Assembly (NCBI GenBank): GCA_002317175.1
Contig: DCJA01000019.1
Coordinates: 16,366-80,365, forward strand
Length of the DNA stretch: 64,000 bases
DNA from: Lachnospiraceae bacterium UBA1712
Lineage (GTDB): Bacteria > Bacillota > Clostridia > Lachnospirales > Lachnospiraceae
Direction: 5' to 3'
Part shown: positions 7,858 to 17,037 of the stretch, in pieces
Numbering within the stretch: position 1 is the stretch's first letter
Layout: each line of letters opens with the position of its first letter
Position numbers and translations under genes: made by a program
The notes under the pieces: model-generated
Seen by the model: only the letters and a program-made list of their open reading frames with translations
Database searches by the model: none
Told to the model about the DNA's origin: nothing

Positions 7858-9831
7858 CTATAAAAAATAATTATCAATTCTTGTATTTTCTCCAGTTACA
7901 CATATATAAGTGTTCCCCTCAAAATCTTCTGGAAGTACCACCCTGCCAGATACAAGAATTAAATCATTTTCAACCTTTAGTGTAATAATATTATTTTCTC
8001 TTTTTGCAGTGATTGTATACTCCAGCCCCTCCTTATTCTTGGATAGCCAGTTGTTCCAGTCTACAAAAGCTTCTTTTCTGTACAAAGAGTTCTCTTCACT
8101 ACAGGTTATACCAGTTTTCCAGCTATATCCAGCACACATAAATACAGCCAATTCTTTATAATCCTGGCCTACAGGCTCCCCATCCGCAGATGTGTAAATG
8201 ATAACTGTGGGAACATTCCATATGTATTCAGCACCCTCATCTGTCTTTGATGTAAAACGCACCTGTTTTTCCTCTTGACCAATCAAAGACAACTTTTTAG
8301 GATTACACCAGTTATCTACTGTGCAGATGAATTCCGCAAAATATTTTATAGAAGCATCTGACATAAGCTTTTCTTCTGACTTTATACTCTTTGGATTATA
8401 ATCCGCCCAAAATTCATTGCTTTTAATTTCATTAATAATTTCGTATTTCTCATCTATTTTTTCGCGCATGTCATAATCAACATCTGCATCAATCATAGAG
8501 ATCATATGCTTTGCAACCAGCGGATCAAACTGTGTTCCAATGCCCTTCCATATTTCCTGTTTTACGATTTTCTGGTCAAGGGTATTTCTATAGCTTCTTT
8601 GGGAAGTCATGGCATCATATGAATCAGCAACCGCTATTATTCTGGCAAGTAATGGGATTTCTTCCCCCATAGCATTACTTGGGTACCCCTTACCATCATA
8701 TCTTTCATGGTGATACTTTGCTCCTAACGCGAGATATGGCATATCTTCTATCTTTGTAAGTATTTTTTCACCACGCGCAGGATGCGATTTGATTACTTCA
8801 AACTCCTCATCAGTTAATCTGCCTGTTTTGTTGATAATATTTTCCGAAATAGCTATTTTGCCAACATCATGAACCAGGCCAGCATAAAATACTTTTTTGC
8901 ATTCAGTGCTTGACAGATTCAGTTTCTGCGCCAGTTTTAGTGCATACTGTGCTACCCTTTCTGAATGCCCATGTGTATATGCATCTTTAGCATCTATACT
9001 AGAAGCCAAAGCCTGAATGAGTTCATCCAACATTCTTTCAGAAGTTTGACGCTCAATATCTCTTTTACTGTTTTCAATTTCTGACTGTTTACACATTAGT
9101 GCATATGAAATGTTTACAGCAATTCCCGCAACAAGCATTAATATCCATATAAAACTTGTTATTGCAAATATTACTGCTTCACGCCCCTGCAAATACCCTT
9201 TGCGCGTCTGATATTCAACTGCATAATCCGGTTTAGAAAAATCCTCGCTGCTATCCCAATATATAATAACGCCAATAGAAACCTGCCCTGGACCATTAGC
9301 TGTTGCTGCAAACGATAGTTCCTTTGCTTCTTCATTAGGATAATATACAAGATAATCCCCAGCCTTTAATGGAAAAAGAAAAATATCTCCATCCTCATAA
9401 TATGAAAGAATAACTTCTGACTTATCAAAGTTTCTTAAGTCAAGTATCTGTACCTTTTCTCCTGAACTTACAAACTGGTGTATTTCCACGAGTCCGCACC
9501 ATGCAGCATTTACATAGCAGTCCTCTGTAATATCCAAACGCAATTTCCAATCAGACACCTCTATTTCACTCTGGTTTTTGAATACGCCCTCGAATGAGCA
9601 GGCATTTAAGTCAATTGTTTTGTCTCCAATGTGAGCTGTTCTCGTCCAGGATACATCACTTCCGTTTTGAGGAGTGAAAGTAAACGTATAATCACTCTGC
9701 TCATCCCCAACGGTAATTTTGTGTATTCTATTATTGAATTGATTTGTTCTATATACATGAATAACGAAGTTTAGCACAATAAAAAAAGCAAAAACCAGCA
9801 TGAATATAATATAATATTTTCTTTTTTTCAT
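7858..9831 (-). CDS. Membrane HD-GYP phosphodiesterase with extracellular CBM-like domain
   Basis: A 657-residue receptor-type protein expected to hydrolyse cyclic di-GMP. Membrane helices near residues 7-27 and 218-243 flank an extracellular beta-rich domain (about 30-215; SDWKLRLDI, NAAWCGLVEIHQF) that looks like the carbohydrate-binding-module-like sensor seen in Lachnospiraceae signalling proteins. A linker helix leads into an HD-GYP domain (about 278-440) with HD at 321-322 (GLVHDVGKIAI) and intact HHERYDGKGYP at 374-384. A further ~190-residue C-terminal domain of unknown type is shared with the next gene. SD GGAG precedes the ATG. Ligand and output target are unknown. Confidence 0.88.
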   Translation of the reverse strand: MKKRKYYIIFMLVFAFFIVLNFVIHVYRTNQFNNRIHKITVGDEQSDYTFTFTPQNGSDVSWTRTAHIGDKTIDLNACSFEGVFKNQSEIEVSDWKLRLDITEDCYVNAAWCGLVEIHQFVSSGEKVQILDLRNFDKSEVILSYYEDGDIFLFPLKAGDYLVYYPNEEAKELSFAATANGPGQVSIGVIIYWDSSEDFSKPDYAVEYQTRKGYLQGREAVIFAITSFIWILMLVAGIAVNISYALMCKQSEIENSKRDIERQTSERMLDELIQALASSIDAKDAYTHGHSERVAQYALKLAQKLNLSSTECKKVFYAGLVHDVGKIAISENIINKTGRLTDEEFEVIKSHPARGEKILTKIEDMPYLALGAKYHHERYDGKGYPSNAMGEEIPLLARIIAVADSYDAMTSQRSYRNTLDQKIVKQEIWKGIGTQFDPLVAKHMISMIDADVDYDMREKIDEKYEIINEIKSNEFWADYNPKSIKSEEKLMSDASIKYFAEFICTVDNWCNPKKLSLIGQEEKQVRFTSKTDEGAEYIWNVPTVIIYTSADGEPVGQDYKELAVFMCAGYSWKTGITCSEENSLYRKEAFVDWNNWLSKNKEGLEYTITAKRENNIITLKVENDLILVSGRVVLPEDFEGNTYICVTGENTRIDNYFL

Positions 9832-9877
9832 AGATACCGCTCCATTTTTAGATATTCACTGTCACACTCTCAGTAGA

Positions 9878-12800
9878 CTAATCAGTGGTTACCCTGATAT
9901 CTGCAATGATACATTTTTCACCGGATACAGAAACATATAACGGCGCCTTATAGTCGCCCGGAAGTTCTACCTTTCCGGTAAGGTCAATCAGTTCATTCTC
10001 AATAAGGAGAGAAATGACATTCTTTTCTCTTTGAACCGCGATGCGATACTCAAGACCTTCCTTATTCTTGGAAAGCCAATTCTTCCAATCCACGAACGCT
10101 TCCTTTCGGATGAGATTATCCTCTTCGCTAACCGTGTCACCCACTTTCCAACTATAGCCTGCGCACCTGAACACTGCCAGTTCCCTGTAATTCACACCTA
10201 CTGGTTCCCCATCATCAGAGGTATACAGGAATAAACTAGGAACATTCCAGATATACTCTGCATCTTCATCGGTCTTAGAAATAAACTTCACTTTGGTTTC
10301 TTCAGCTGCTATTTCAGTTATCCTGACAGGTTTCGTCCATTGGTCGGTCGTACATATAAATTCTCCGAAATACTTAATGTCTGGAGCAGACATCACTTTT
10401 TCTTCGGATATCTTACTGATTGCATTGTAATCCTCCCAGAATTCATTCGTTTGAATTTCATTAATCGTCTCGTATTTCTCGTCATCCTTTTCACGCATAT
10501 CATAATTCACATCTGCATCGATGAGAGCAATCATATGCTTTGCGATCACAGGATCAAACTGCGTTCCGATTCCCTTCCAGATCTCCTGCTTTACAATACT
10601 TTGTTTCAAAATGTCGCGATAGCTTCTCTTTGAAGTCATCGCATCATAAGAATCAGCAACAGCAATAATTCTCGCAAGAAGTGGAATTTCCTCACCCTTT
10701 GCGCGGCATGGGTAACCAAAGCCGTCATATTTCTCGTGATGATATTTTGCTCCAACGGAAAGATATGGCATATCCTCTACCTGAGACAAAATCTGACTTC
10801 CTCGTCCTGGATGCGATTTAATCACAGCGAATTCCTCATCCGTAAGTTTGCCGGGTTTATTGATAATCTGATCCGGGATTGCAATCTTTCCCACATCATG
10901 TAGAAGGCCGGCATAGAAGACTTCCTTGCATTCCTGACTCGACATACCCATGGCCTGTGCCAGCTTCAGGGCATACTTTGCCACTCGCTCGGAATGACCA
11001 TGTGTATATTCATCCTTAGCATCGATGCTGGAAGCCAGAGTTTTAATCATTTTATCCAGCATTTTCTCTGTAGTTTTACGCTCAACTTCCTTTTTGCTCA
11101 GCTCGTTCTCGGTTCTGTTGTGCATGATTGTTAATGGAATATTGGTTACAATCCACACCAGTGTCAATGCAACAAGAGCAACACCTAATCTAAAAAATGT
11201 TATAAACGCCGTGGCTTCATAGGCTTCCTTGCTTTTCTCCACAATATAGGTATAGCTTTCCAAAACCGAGGTCTGATCAGCCGAATCCAGCACTTCTACG
11301 ACGAAGTAATGGATTCCACTCGGAATATCAAAATAGGAGATCTCCTGTAATTCACTTGCCAGAACCATAGAAGGTTCGTCGTCGACACCCGTCAAATAGA
11401 ATCGAATATAGGGATCGGTAGTTGTATAGTTATACAGTTCCAAAGCCAATGTGACCTTCTTTGTCCCAGCAGGAACAAATATCTCCCTGCATACAGTCGC
11501 ATCAGATTTTGTTTTATCCAACAATACCGATTTCATGTTGATCTTGTAGGAATCGACATCGAGCGCATAATCACCGCAGTCCAGCTTATATATGCCAGTA
11601 TTGCCTGCGAAATACAGAATATCATCGTCTGTCATGTAGTTTCGTGCGTTGCTGGCTACACTTCCAGGCAGTCCCATCTTCTCATCCAGGTGATGGACAT
11701 TCATCGGTCCGAAGGACATCAACTCGTCATAGTTCACGATATAAATGCCTGCGGTGGACAGGACTACGACATCATTTTTTGTAGTCTGAAACAAATCGGT
11801 GTTGTTGTAAAAAGGGAATTCCTCAAATTCTCTGATGGAATAATCCGGATACATATAACAAAGTCCACTGCCTGAGAGTACAAAATATCCATCCCCGGAT
11901 ATGTCCTTGTACATATTCAGGATTACCCCGGATGGAAGTCCATCCTGGTGAGTGATGTAGGTCTCCACCTGTCCGTCCTTGATAATACAGATTCCGTCTC
12001 CGTTTGTTCCTGCAAATATAGTATGCTCATCCACAGCCAACAGGCACAAAGCATAGGCTGGCTTCATTTCCTCGTTGTTCTTCAGTGTAGAAACAATCTC
12101 ATGATTACGTATAAATGAAATTCCGGAATAGGTAGACGCCGCAATGCTTCCATCCGATAATTCGATAGTACATCTTGCTCTTTTGGAAGGAAGTCCGTTT
12201 TCAGGGCTATAGTTATAGATTTCATCTTCTGAGACGATCTCATAAAAGCCCTCCGTATCCGTAGCTACCCACAGATTATTCTGCGAATCCACATTCAAGG
12301 CTCGAACATACTTCCCCTGAAATAGTTCTGTATATGGACTCTCTACACTGCAGGATCTTTCTTCATCCAATATGTAAAGGCCATCATCGGCGCCAACATA
12401 CAAATGTCCATTCCAAAGCTTCACGGTATTGGTGCCTTTTTTCTCCACATTGCAAATATCAAACAAATTACTGAAGGAAGATGGACTTAACTCCAAAAGG
12501 CCACAACGATAGGAGGTAAACCAGATGTTTGCCTGATAATCTTCCATAATTTTATCAATAGAACTGTTAAAATCTCCCGAGTTCACCAAATGGAACACTT
12601 CATTCTTATCTATATATCCGACTCCATTGTTGCCTGCAAGATACATGATTTGATCCTGGCTGACCAGAATGTTCTTAAGAGAATCGATGCCCTCAATATG
12701 ACGGGTCTCTTTGATGACAAATGTACCATTTTGGACATTGGCTCTATAGAGATTAGCATTTGCTCCAGCCAGATACACCTCCGAACCTGAAACAACCCAA

Positions 12801-14038
12801 GTGCCATTGATAACCTCCTCACTAGAGAAAACATCACAAACCTTTCCATCCTGGATTAGGAACACTTCGCCTGCATTTGTAGTTGCCAGCACAGCGCCCT
12901 CCGGTGTGATTGTCTGATTCTTTGCGTAAAGAACATCTGGAATGGTATCGACCAGCTGTAGTACAGAACCATCAAAATGAATCACTACCATTTCATTAAC
13001 GGTACCAACGTAATAGGTTTCTTCGCCAACCTGCATAATCGAACGAATGGCATTGGAAGGCAGACCATCTTCGTCTGTCAGCTCGAATATTCTTTCATCC
13101 TTGGTCCTTACCACAAGACCGGTTCCGTTTGTTGCAATCCATAAATTGTCCTCATTATCCACATAGAGTGCTGAACAGGAACGCGCTGCTGGAATATCTC
13201 GTACCATCACAAATTCCGTACCATTGAATTTGTAAAGTCCACCATAGGTTGCGACCCAGATACAGCCATCCTCTGTCTGAGCGATTGCATTGGCTGCACC
13301 ACCCAAAAGTCCATCGCTAGAGCTATAGATTCTCTGAACGAAATTGTCACCTGAAGCAGCCTGCGCTTCTAATGGAAAACAAAATAAAGAAGCAGCTATC
13401 ACTCCAAGCAGAAGGCAAACAGCTGTGTCGGCAGATCTCATCTTTTTTCTCAGACTACCAATCACCTTCACAATACGAACAATGCAGAAAACAACAATAA
13501 TTGTGACGAATGAATCCAGGCAAGCTGCAATAAGTGATGGCAATGTGTATTTAAAAAAAGTGCCGATATGAATGAAATCCATGTATGCAATCGATACGTC
13601 ACACATTTCCAATCCGGTATAACCTTCATAGAAAAATCCGTTGACCGCAATCATAACGACTCCACGTACTACCGCAACCAGGGAATACATACTAATGGCC
13701 TTATATACGCTTTCCAGTGCTTTACCGTTCCTTGCAGATCTTCCGAAGAGCCAGGCGGTGAACAACATAGGAATAACGAATGATATCTCCCTGGCTAAAG
13801 AAATATTCTTGACACATACACCACTGGCCACTCCAAAAAAGGTTGCTGAAGCTACTGTAATTATTCCGGAAACTATTCCGCCATAATATGAAGCAATCAT
13901 GATACCAATATAGTGCAGATACAAAGGAAGCCCCCCATTCTGTAGACAGAACCATCTTCCTCCGACGCTTATAGTCATTCCTATCAGCGTAATCAAAATA
14001 TTCATTTTCCAATTTTTCTTCATTTCTATACCATCCAA
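9878..14038 (-). CDS. ECF-like / beta-propeller / Y_Y_Y / HD-GYP fusion receptor
   Basis: A 1386-residue protein. Residues ~10-195 form about six membrane helices resembling an ECF-transporter S component. Residues ~198-228 then look like an internal signal peptide (RKKMR, hydrophobic core, AQA at 225-227). A long extracellular region follows with Reg_prop-type propeller repeats (GCIWVATYGGLYKF, DNLWIATNGTGL, NNLWVATDTEGFYEI) and a Y_Y_Y-like domain (IRFYLTGVDDEP). After a last membrane helix comes an HD-GYP domain (GLLHDVGKIAI; HHEKYDGFGYP) and a C-terminal domain shared with the downstream paralogue 46 bases away. Base composition looks clearly richer in G+C than in neighbours. The SD is weak; Met6 is an alternative start. 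The signal sensed is unknown. Confidence 0.87.
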   Translation of the reverse strand: MDGIEMKKNWKMNILITLIGMTISVGGRWFCLQNGGLPLYLHYIGIMIASYYGGIVSGIITVASATFFGVASGVCVKNISLAREISFVIPMLFTAWLFGRSARNGKALESVYKAISMYSLVAVVRGVVMIAVNGFFYEGYTGLEMCDVSIAYMDFIHIGTFFKYTLPSLIAACLDSFVTIIVVFCIVRIVKVIGSLRKKMRSADTAVCLLLGVIAASLFCFPLEAQAASGDNFVQRIYSSSDGLLGGAANAIAQTEDGCIWVATYGGLYKFNGTEFVMVRDIPAARSCSALYVDNEDNLWIATNGTGLVVRTKDERIFELTDEDGLPSNAIRSIMQVGEETYYVGTVNEMVVIHFDGSVLQLVDTIPDVLYAKNQTITPEGAVLATTNAGEVFLIQDGKVCDVFSSEEVINGTWVVSGSEVYLAGANANLYRANVQNGTFVIKETRHIEGIDSLKNILVSQDQIMYLAGNNGVGYIDKNEVFHLVNSGDFNSSIDKIMEDYQANIWFTSYRCGLLELSPSSFSNLFDICNVEKKGTNTVKLWNGHLYVGADDGLYILDEERSCSVESPYTELFQGKYVRALNVDSQNNLWVATDTEGFYEIVSEDEIYNYSPENGLPSKRARCTIELSDGSIAASTYSGISFIRNHEIVSTLKNNEEMKPAYALCLLAVDEHTIFAGTNGDGICIIKDGQVETYITHQDGLPSGVILNMYKDISGDGYFVLSGSGLCYMYPDYSIREFEEFPFYNNTDLFQTTKNDVVVLSTAGIYIVNYDELMSFGPMNVHHLDEKMGLPGSVASNARNYMTDDDILYFAGNTGIYKLDCGDYALDVDSYKINMKSVLLDKTKSDATVCREIFVPAGTKKVTLALELYNYTTTDPYIRFYLTGVDDEPSMVLASELQEISYFDIPSGIHYFVVEVLDSADQTSVLESYTYIVEKSKEAYEATAFITFFRLGVALVALTLVWIVTNIPLTIMHNRTENELSKKEVERKTTEKMLDKMIKTLASSIDAKDEYTHGHSERVAKYALKLAQAMGMSSQECKEVFYAGLLHDVGKIAIPDQIINKPGKLTDEEFAVIKSHPGRGSQILSQVEDMPYLSVGAKYHHEKYDGFGYPCRAKGEEIPLLARIIAVADSYDAMTSKRSYRDILKQSIVKQEIWKGIGTQFDPVIAKHMIALIDADVNYDMREKDDEKYETINEIQTNEFWEDYNAISKISEEKVMSAPDIKYFGEFICTTDQWTKPVRITEIAAEETKVKFISKTDEDAEYIWNVPSLFLYTSDDGEPVGVNYRELAVFRCAGYSWKVGDTVSEEDNLIRKEAFVDWKNWLSKNKEGLEYRIAVQREKNVISLLIENELIDLTGKVELPGDYKAPLYVSVSGEKCIIADIRVTTD

Positions 14039-14082
14039 CTTCAGTATTCGCCTTATTTATTCCATTATATTACACTTACACA

Positions 14083-14146
14083 AAAAAAAGGAACTCAAAT
14101 TGAGTTCCTTTAGCAGCGCTACAAGGATTCGAACCTTGAAAATGAC
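14083..14146 (-). repeat. 64-bp direct repeat, left copy (tRNA-Gln 3' half plus terminator)
   Basis: Identical over 64 bases to 15327-15390. It carries the terminator palindrome (14090-14108) and the complement of the tRNA-Gln 3' half from the anticodon stem to the discriminator base. The 5' half of the tRNA is absent: beyond 14147 the sequence cannot form an anticodon or acceptor stem. This is the layout left by integration at a tRNA 3' end. Confidence 0.93.
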
Positions 14147-14189
14147 ATTGAATTACCACCGCGTGGTCCGAGTCAAAATACTGCTATTA

Positions 14190-14750
14190 CTATACTATTA
14201 AATTTATAATACTATCTTCATCCCAGAACGCATTCGGAAATATAGATATATCTTCTTTATGCTTCCTTATGATTCTTTCTGCTTTATCAGTATTATCGTA
14301 GACATGCATTATATCACAAAGTTTCATTAATTCTTTTATATTTGCAAGAGACTTGCTTTATCTATCAATAATTTTATCGGTAGGAACATCATGTCCACCT
14401 TTTGAAACGCGTGTTGCAACCCTGTAGACATTTAGTTCAGGATCAGCTGTTAGTACAAACACACACTTAATAAAATAACCTTCTTCTTTTGCTTTTCTTA
14501 AAATATTCATCTTATAATCCGAAGACAAAACTGTTTCAAAAGAGAAATCTTCTTTTTTATCTATTGACTCATATCGCATATTATCAGCTAATTTTGCTGC
14601 TTTAAGATTATTCATTCCGGTAAAAGCAACAATATCATCTGCATTTGTATATTGCCCCTTGACTTCAAACAAAGACTTAATAGTGCTTTTACCAGATCCA
14701 TTAGGACCAGCAAAAACAAGCAGACTTGGCTTAAGTATCTTATTATCCAA
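14190..14750 (-). pseudogene. Zeta-toxin-family kinase, interrupted by an in-frame stop
   Basis: Read from a TTG start (14748-14750, with GGGGAGAGAG six bases upstream) the frame gives 130 residues: P-loop GPNGSGKST at 15-23, NADD at 36-39, FSFETVLSS, and RVATRVSKGGHDVP, as in zeta-type UDP-sugar kinases / P-loop toxins. TAA at 14358-14360 interrupts codon 131, but the same frame continues for 55 more codons (SKSLANIKELMKLCDIMHVY...) to a TAG at 14190, giving the usual family length of about 186. The stop replaces a position normally Tyr in DRY-type contexts. The gene overlaps the antitoxin-like gene by 8 bases. Confidence 0.82.
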
Positions 14751-15012
14751 TGTTTACTCTCTCCCCAGATGGATTTAATAAATATGGTTTTTTAGTTTCT
14801 CTATCATACATTGCAATTGGCTTTTTACATACCTTAGCCTGCCTCTTTGCGATTGCAACAGCTTCACGAGCTCTTCTGTCCATCTCTGCATCTTGTTCAG
14901 AAATAACACCATTTTCCAGCATCTTCACTGTCGATGTATTTTTCTTAACAACTTTAATCTTCATATCATTTATTATTATATCTTTTTTGATTACTGCATT
15001 TTTCTTGTCCAT
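14743..15012 (-). CDS. Antitoxin-like protein paired with the zeta kinase
   Basis: An 89-residue charged protein with no domain I can name with certainty. It ends in KKPIAMYDRETKKPYLLNPSGERVNIG, and its central helix (SEQDAEMDRRAREAVAIAKRQAKVC) is the kind of helical segment used by small antitoxins. A GAGGT lies upstream of its ATG, and its 3' end overlaps the kinase start, as in two-gene toxin-antitoxin operons. The antitoxin role is inferred from this context only. Confidence 0.6.
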   Translation of the reverse strand: MDKKNAVIKKDIIINDMKIKVVKKNTSTVKMLENGVISEQDAEMDRRAREAVAIAKRQAKVCKKPIAMYDRETKKPYLLNPSGERVNIG

Positions 15013-15192
15013 CTAATACCTCACAGAAAAGACCTATTACTTCTATACATTAATATTATATATCATACTTCACTATCATTATAATATCAAATTCCAATAA
15101 TTGTTAAAAAAGATATAAAAGGCTGATAATAAAAAACGCTATTTTTCAACGTTTTTTCCACTATTTCACTTTATAGTTTTCTTTATAGTTGT

Positions 15193-15227
15193 GGTCAAAA
15201 TAGTGCATTTTCAACCTATTTTAGACC
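15193..15227. repeat. Hairpin in the AT-rich end of the island
   Basis: Arms at 15193-15203 (GGTCAAAATAG) and 15216-15227 (CTATTTTAGACC) pair over 11 bp with one bulged base around a 12-base loop. There is no gene between it and the tRNA terminator. It could be a transcript structure or a recombinase-binding site; nothing decides between these. Confidence 0.4.
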
Positions 15228-15326
15228 AGTTTTTTGAGTTTATTCTGATTTACTGCTCAAATACATTTCTCAAAGCATATATCACCACGAAGTTCACAAT
15301 CCCGCATAAGCACTGCATTTACGCAC

Positions 15327-15390
15327 AAAAAAAGGAACTCAAATTGAGTTCCTTTAGCAGCGCTACAAGGATTCGAACCTTGAAAATGAC
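15327..15390 (-). repeat. 64-bp direct repeat, right copy (inside intact tRNA-Gln)
   Basis: Right-hand partner of 14083-14146. It includes the tRNA terminator and the 3' half of the functional tRNA-Gln gene. Identity stops inside the 3' side of the anticodon stem. Confidence 0.93.
15334..15352 (-). terminator. Terminator of tRNA-Gln
   Basis: A 19-base perfect palindrome (GGAACTCAAATTGAGTTCC) followed on the minus strand by a run of seven T. An identical copy lies at 14090-14108. Confidence 0.85.
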
Positions 15391-15430
15391 GGAGTCAGAG
15401 TCCGTTGCCTTACCATTTGGCGATAGCGCT
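15358..15430 (-). tRNA. tRNA-Gln (anticodon CUG)
   Basis: A 73-nt cloverleaf on the minus strand: acceptor stem AGCGCUA / UAGCGCU, D arm GCC-AAAUGGUAA-GGC, anticodon arm ACGGA-CUCUGAC-UCCGU giving CUG, T arm CAAGG-UUCGAAU-CCUUG, discriminator G. CCA is not encoded. A 7-bp hairpin (TTCTGCT / AGCAGAA) lies just upstream of the 5' end. Confidence 0.95.
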
Positions 15431-15507
15431 ATATTCTGCTAACTTGCGTCAGCAGAAATTATATTACATCAAAGCATGACTAAATGCAAGTCTTTTTTAC
15501 TATTTTT

Positions 15508-17037
15508 TTATCTTACCGCTATCTTGTAGTAATTATATCTTGATATATTGAAGTTTCTTACTGAAGTCTTATTCTCACTTATCTCATTATTAGTGGCAAA
15601 ATAACCAGCAAGCTTTACCTTTGCCGAAAAATCACTAGTCATATAATAGTCATATATCGCAGATGATGCATCAGGATTGAGGTTATACTCAAGATAACTA
15701 TAATCTATATCCTCTTCCGCATACTGTCCACTAAGATTATAATCTGCCACCAGATAGGCTGGTCTTGCATAGGCAAATACTATATACAGAACTGATGTTA
15801 CCAGCATGCTGTATAGGAACAGCGAAAATCTATTGTTATATATTGTAATGAGCGCTCCAGTAAGTATAAAGCTCAACCAGCAGAGAGTCCAGATAACCCA
15901 TATTCTAAGCATGGACATCTGGTATACACTTACGTACATATACATTCTGTATGCACTGGATGCAACCATCATATATGTACATCCTGTAATGATCGTAAGA
16001 ACGATTTTTAATACAATGTTCTCTCTAAAATACTTAACACCAACTAGCACGATAATCAGATTTATGAGACAGACCACCATAAGCTCTGTAAATCCCTGTC
16101 TTGCATATTCAGCATATGTATATCCTTCTGGTAAAGTTCCCATACCGGCAAACAAATACATTATCTGTATTCCACAGAAAAACAGATACACAAGGCCAAG
16201 AGAAATGCCTATAACAATCATAATCGCTGGTTCCTTGGTCCTCTTGTCCCTTTCTGTTATCTTTACTCCTTTATTTACAAAGCAGGCCATCCAGGCATAC
16301 GCTCCAAAAAGCGCTCCTGCAAATACAAATCCTACTCCAATAACATCTGCGAAGTTAAATTCATCGAACATCTCCTCCAGCATGTTACCAAATACAGCAT
16401 CTGCACCTCCCAGTAGCACTACTACTACTGCGAGAATTGGAATAGTGATAACCATGCCTACTATTATATATCCTATCAGACCGCTCTTTTTGTTCTTATC
16501 TTTTGAAAACTCAGACCAGTCTGTTATGAAGTCCAACAGATAGCCAAGTGAATTACCGCAATGAGCAAATATCGCTTTGATTGAATCTCCAAAATCCCAA
16601 CTGCTGTTATCCTGAACCACAGACAGCACTCCAGTGATAAAAACCATCACTATTGCAAGATAATCAATAAAATGCAAAAGTCCGTCCATTGTAACCATTA
16701 GATTGATACCAAGCAATACAATAATTACTGCATATTTAATATGCTTACCAGCAAACGAATATCCCAACTTCTTCAAGATGATATAAGTATATGCAACTGT
16801 CCCAATCACCAGAAGAGTTGATGCAATCCCTGCAAGATTCTTATACATACATACTGTATAAATAACCGCATAAATTAATGTTGAAAAACCAAACAGATAA
16901 AACTGATCTTTTAGTTGTTTTCTCTCTTTAGTTTCATTTTTATCCACAGGCTTTGGATTATAAAACTGATCAAGTGCCTCCTCTTTTGCCTTTGATATTT
17001 CCTGGTCACTTATATTATTCTGATTCTCCATCTCCAT
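15508..17037 (-). CDS. DUF4153/DUF4173-type multipass membrane protein
   Basis: A 509-residue integral membrane protein with about eleven hydrophobic helices after a charged cytoplasmic N-terminus. The GLLHFIDYL, FGDSIKAIFAH and YAEYARQGFTELM segments match the DUF4153/DUF4173 family, whose function is unknown. The start chosen at 17035-17037 has GGAGG nine bases upstream; an earlier ATG at 17070 has no ribosome-binding site. The gene overlaps the HTH regulator by 23 bases, which suggests coupled translation. The C-terminal ~100 residues are soluble and probably extracellular. Confidence 0.82.
   Translation of the reverse strand: MEMENQNNISDQEISKAKEEALDQFYNPKPVDKNETKERKQLKDQFYLFGFSTLIYAVIYTVCMYKNLAGIASTLLVIGTVAYTYIILKKLGYSFAGKHIKYAVIIVLLGINLMVTMDGLLHFIDYLAIVMVFITGVLSVVQDNSSWDFGDSIKAIFAHCGNSLGYLLDFITDWSEFSKDKNKKSGLIGYIIVGMVITIPILAVVVVLLGGADAVFGNMLEEMFDEFNFADVIGVGFVFAGALFGAYAWMACFVNKGVKITERDKRTKEPAIMIVIGISLGLVYLFFCGIQIMYLFAGMGTLPEGYTYAEYARQGFTELMVVCLINLIIVLVGVKYFRENIVLKIVLTIITGCTYMMVASSAYRMYMYVSVYQMSMLRIWVIWTLCWLSFILTGALITIYNNRFSLFLYSMLVTSVLYIVFAYARPAYLVADYNLSGQYAEEDIDYSYLEYNLNPDASSAIYDYYMTSDFSAKVKLAGYFATNNEISENKTSVRNFNISRYNYYKIAVR

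Larger units (their letters stand above)
14147..15326. mobile_element. Small island bounded by the tRNA-Gln repeat
   Basis: About 1.2 kb lies between the duplicated tRNA 3' halves, directly downstream of the intact tRNA-Gln. It holds an antitoxin-like gene and a broken zeta-type kinase, both on the minus strand, and an AT-rich 345-base non-coding end (15013-15357) with a hairpin at 15193-15227. No integrase or excisionase is visible, so it is either a decayed remnant or a passenger needing an integrase in trans. Confidence 0.6.

Noticed and set aside
14083..14190. A second tRNA-Gln gene
   Set aside because: Only the 3' half is present; the 5' side has no D arm, anticodon arm or acceptor strand.
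15806..16543. A 245-codon plus-strand open frame
   Set aside because: Opposite the DUF4153-type membrane gene; hydrophobic helices read backwards often stay open. It has no ribosome-binding site and no family features.
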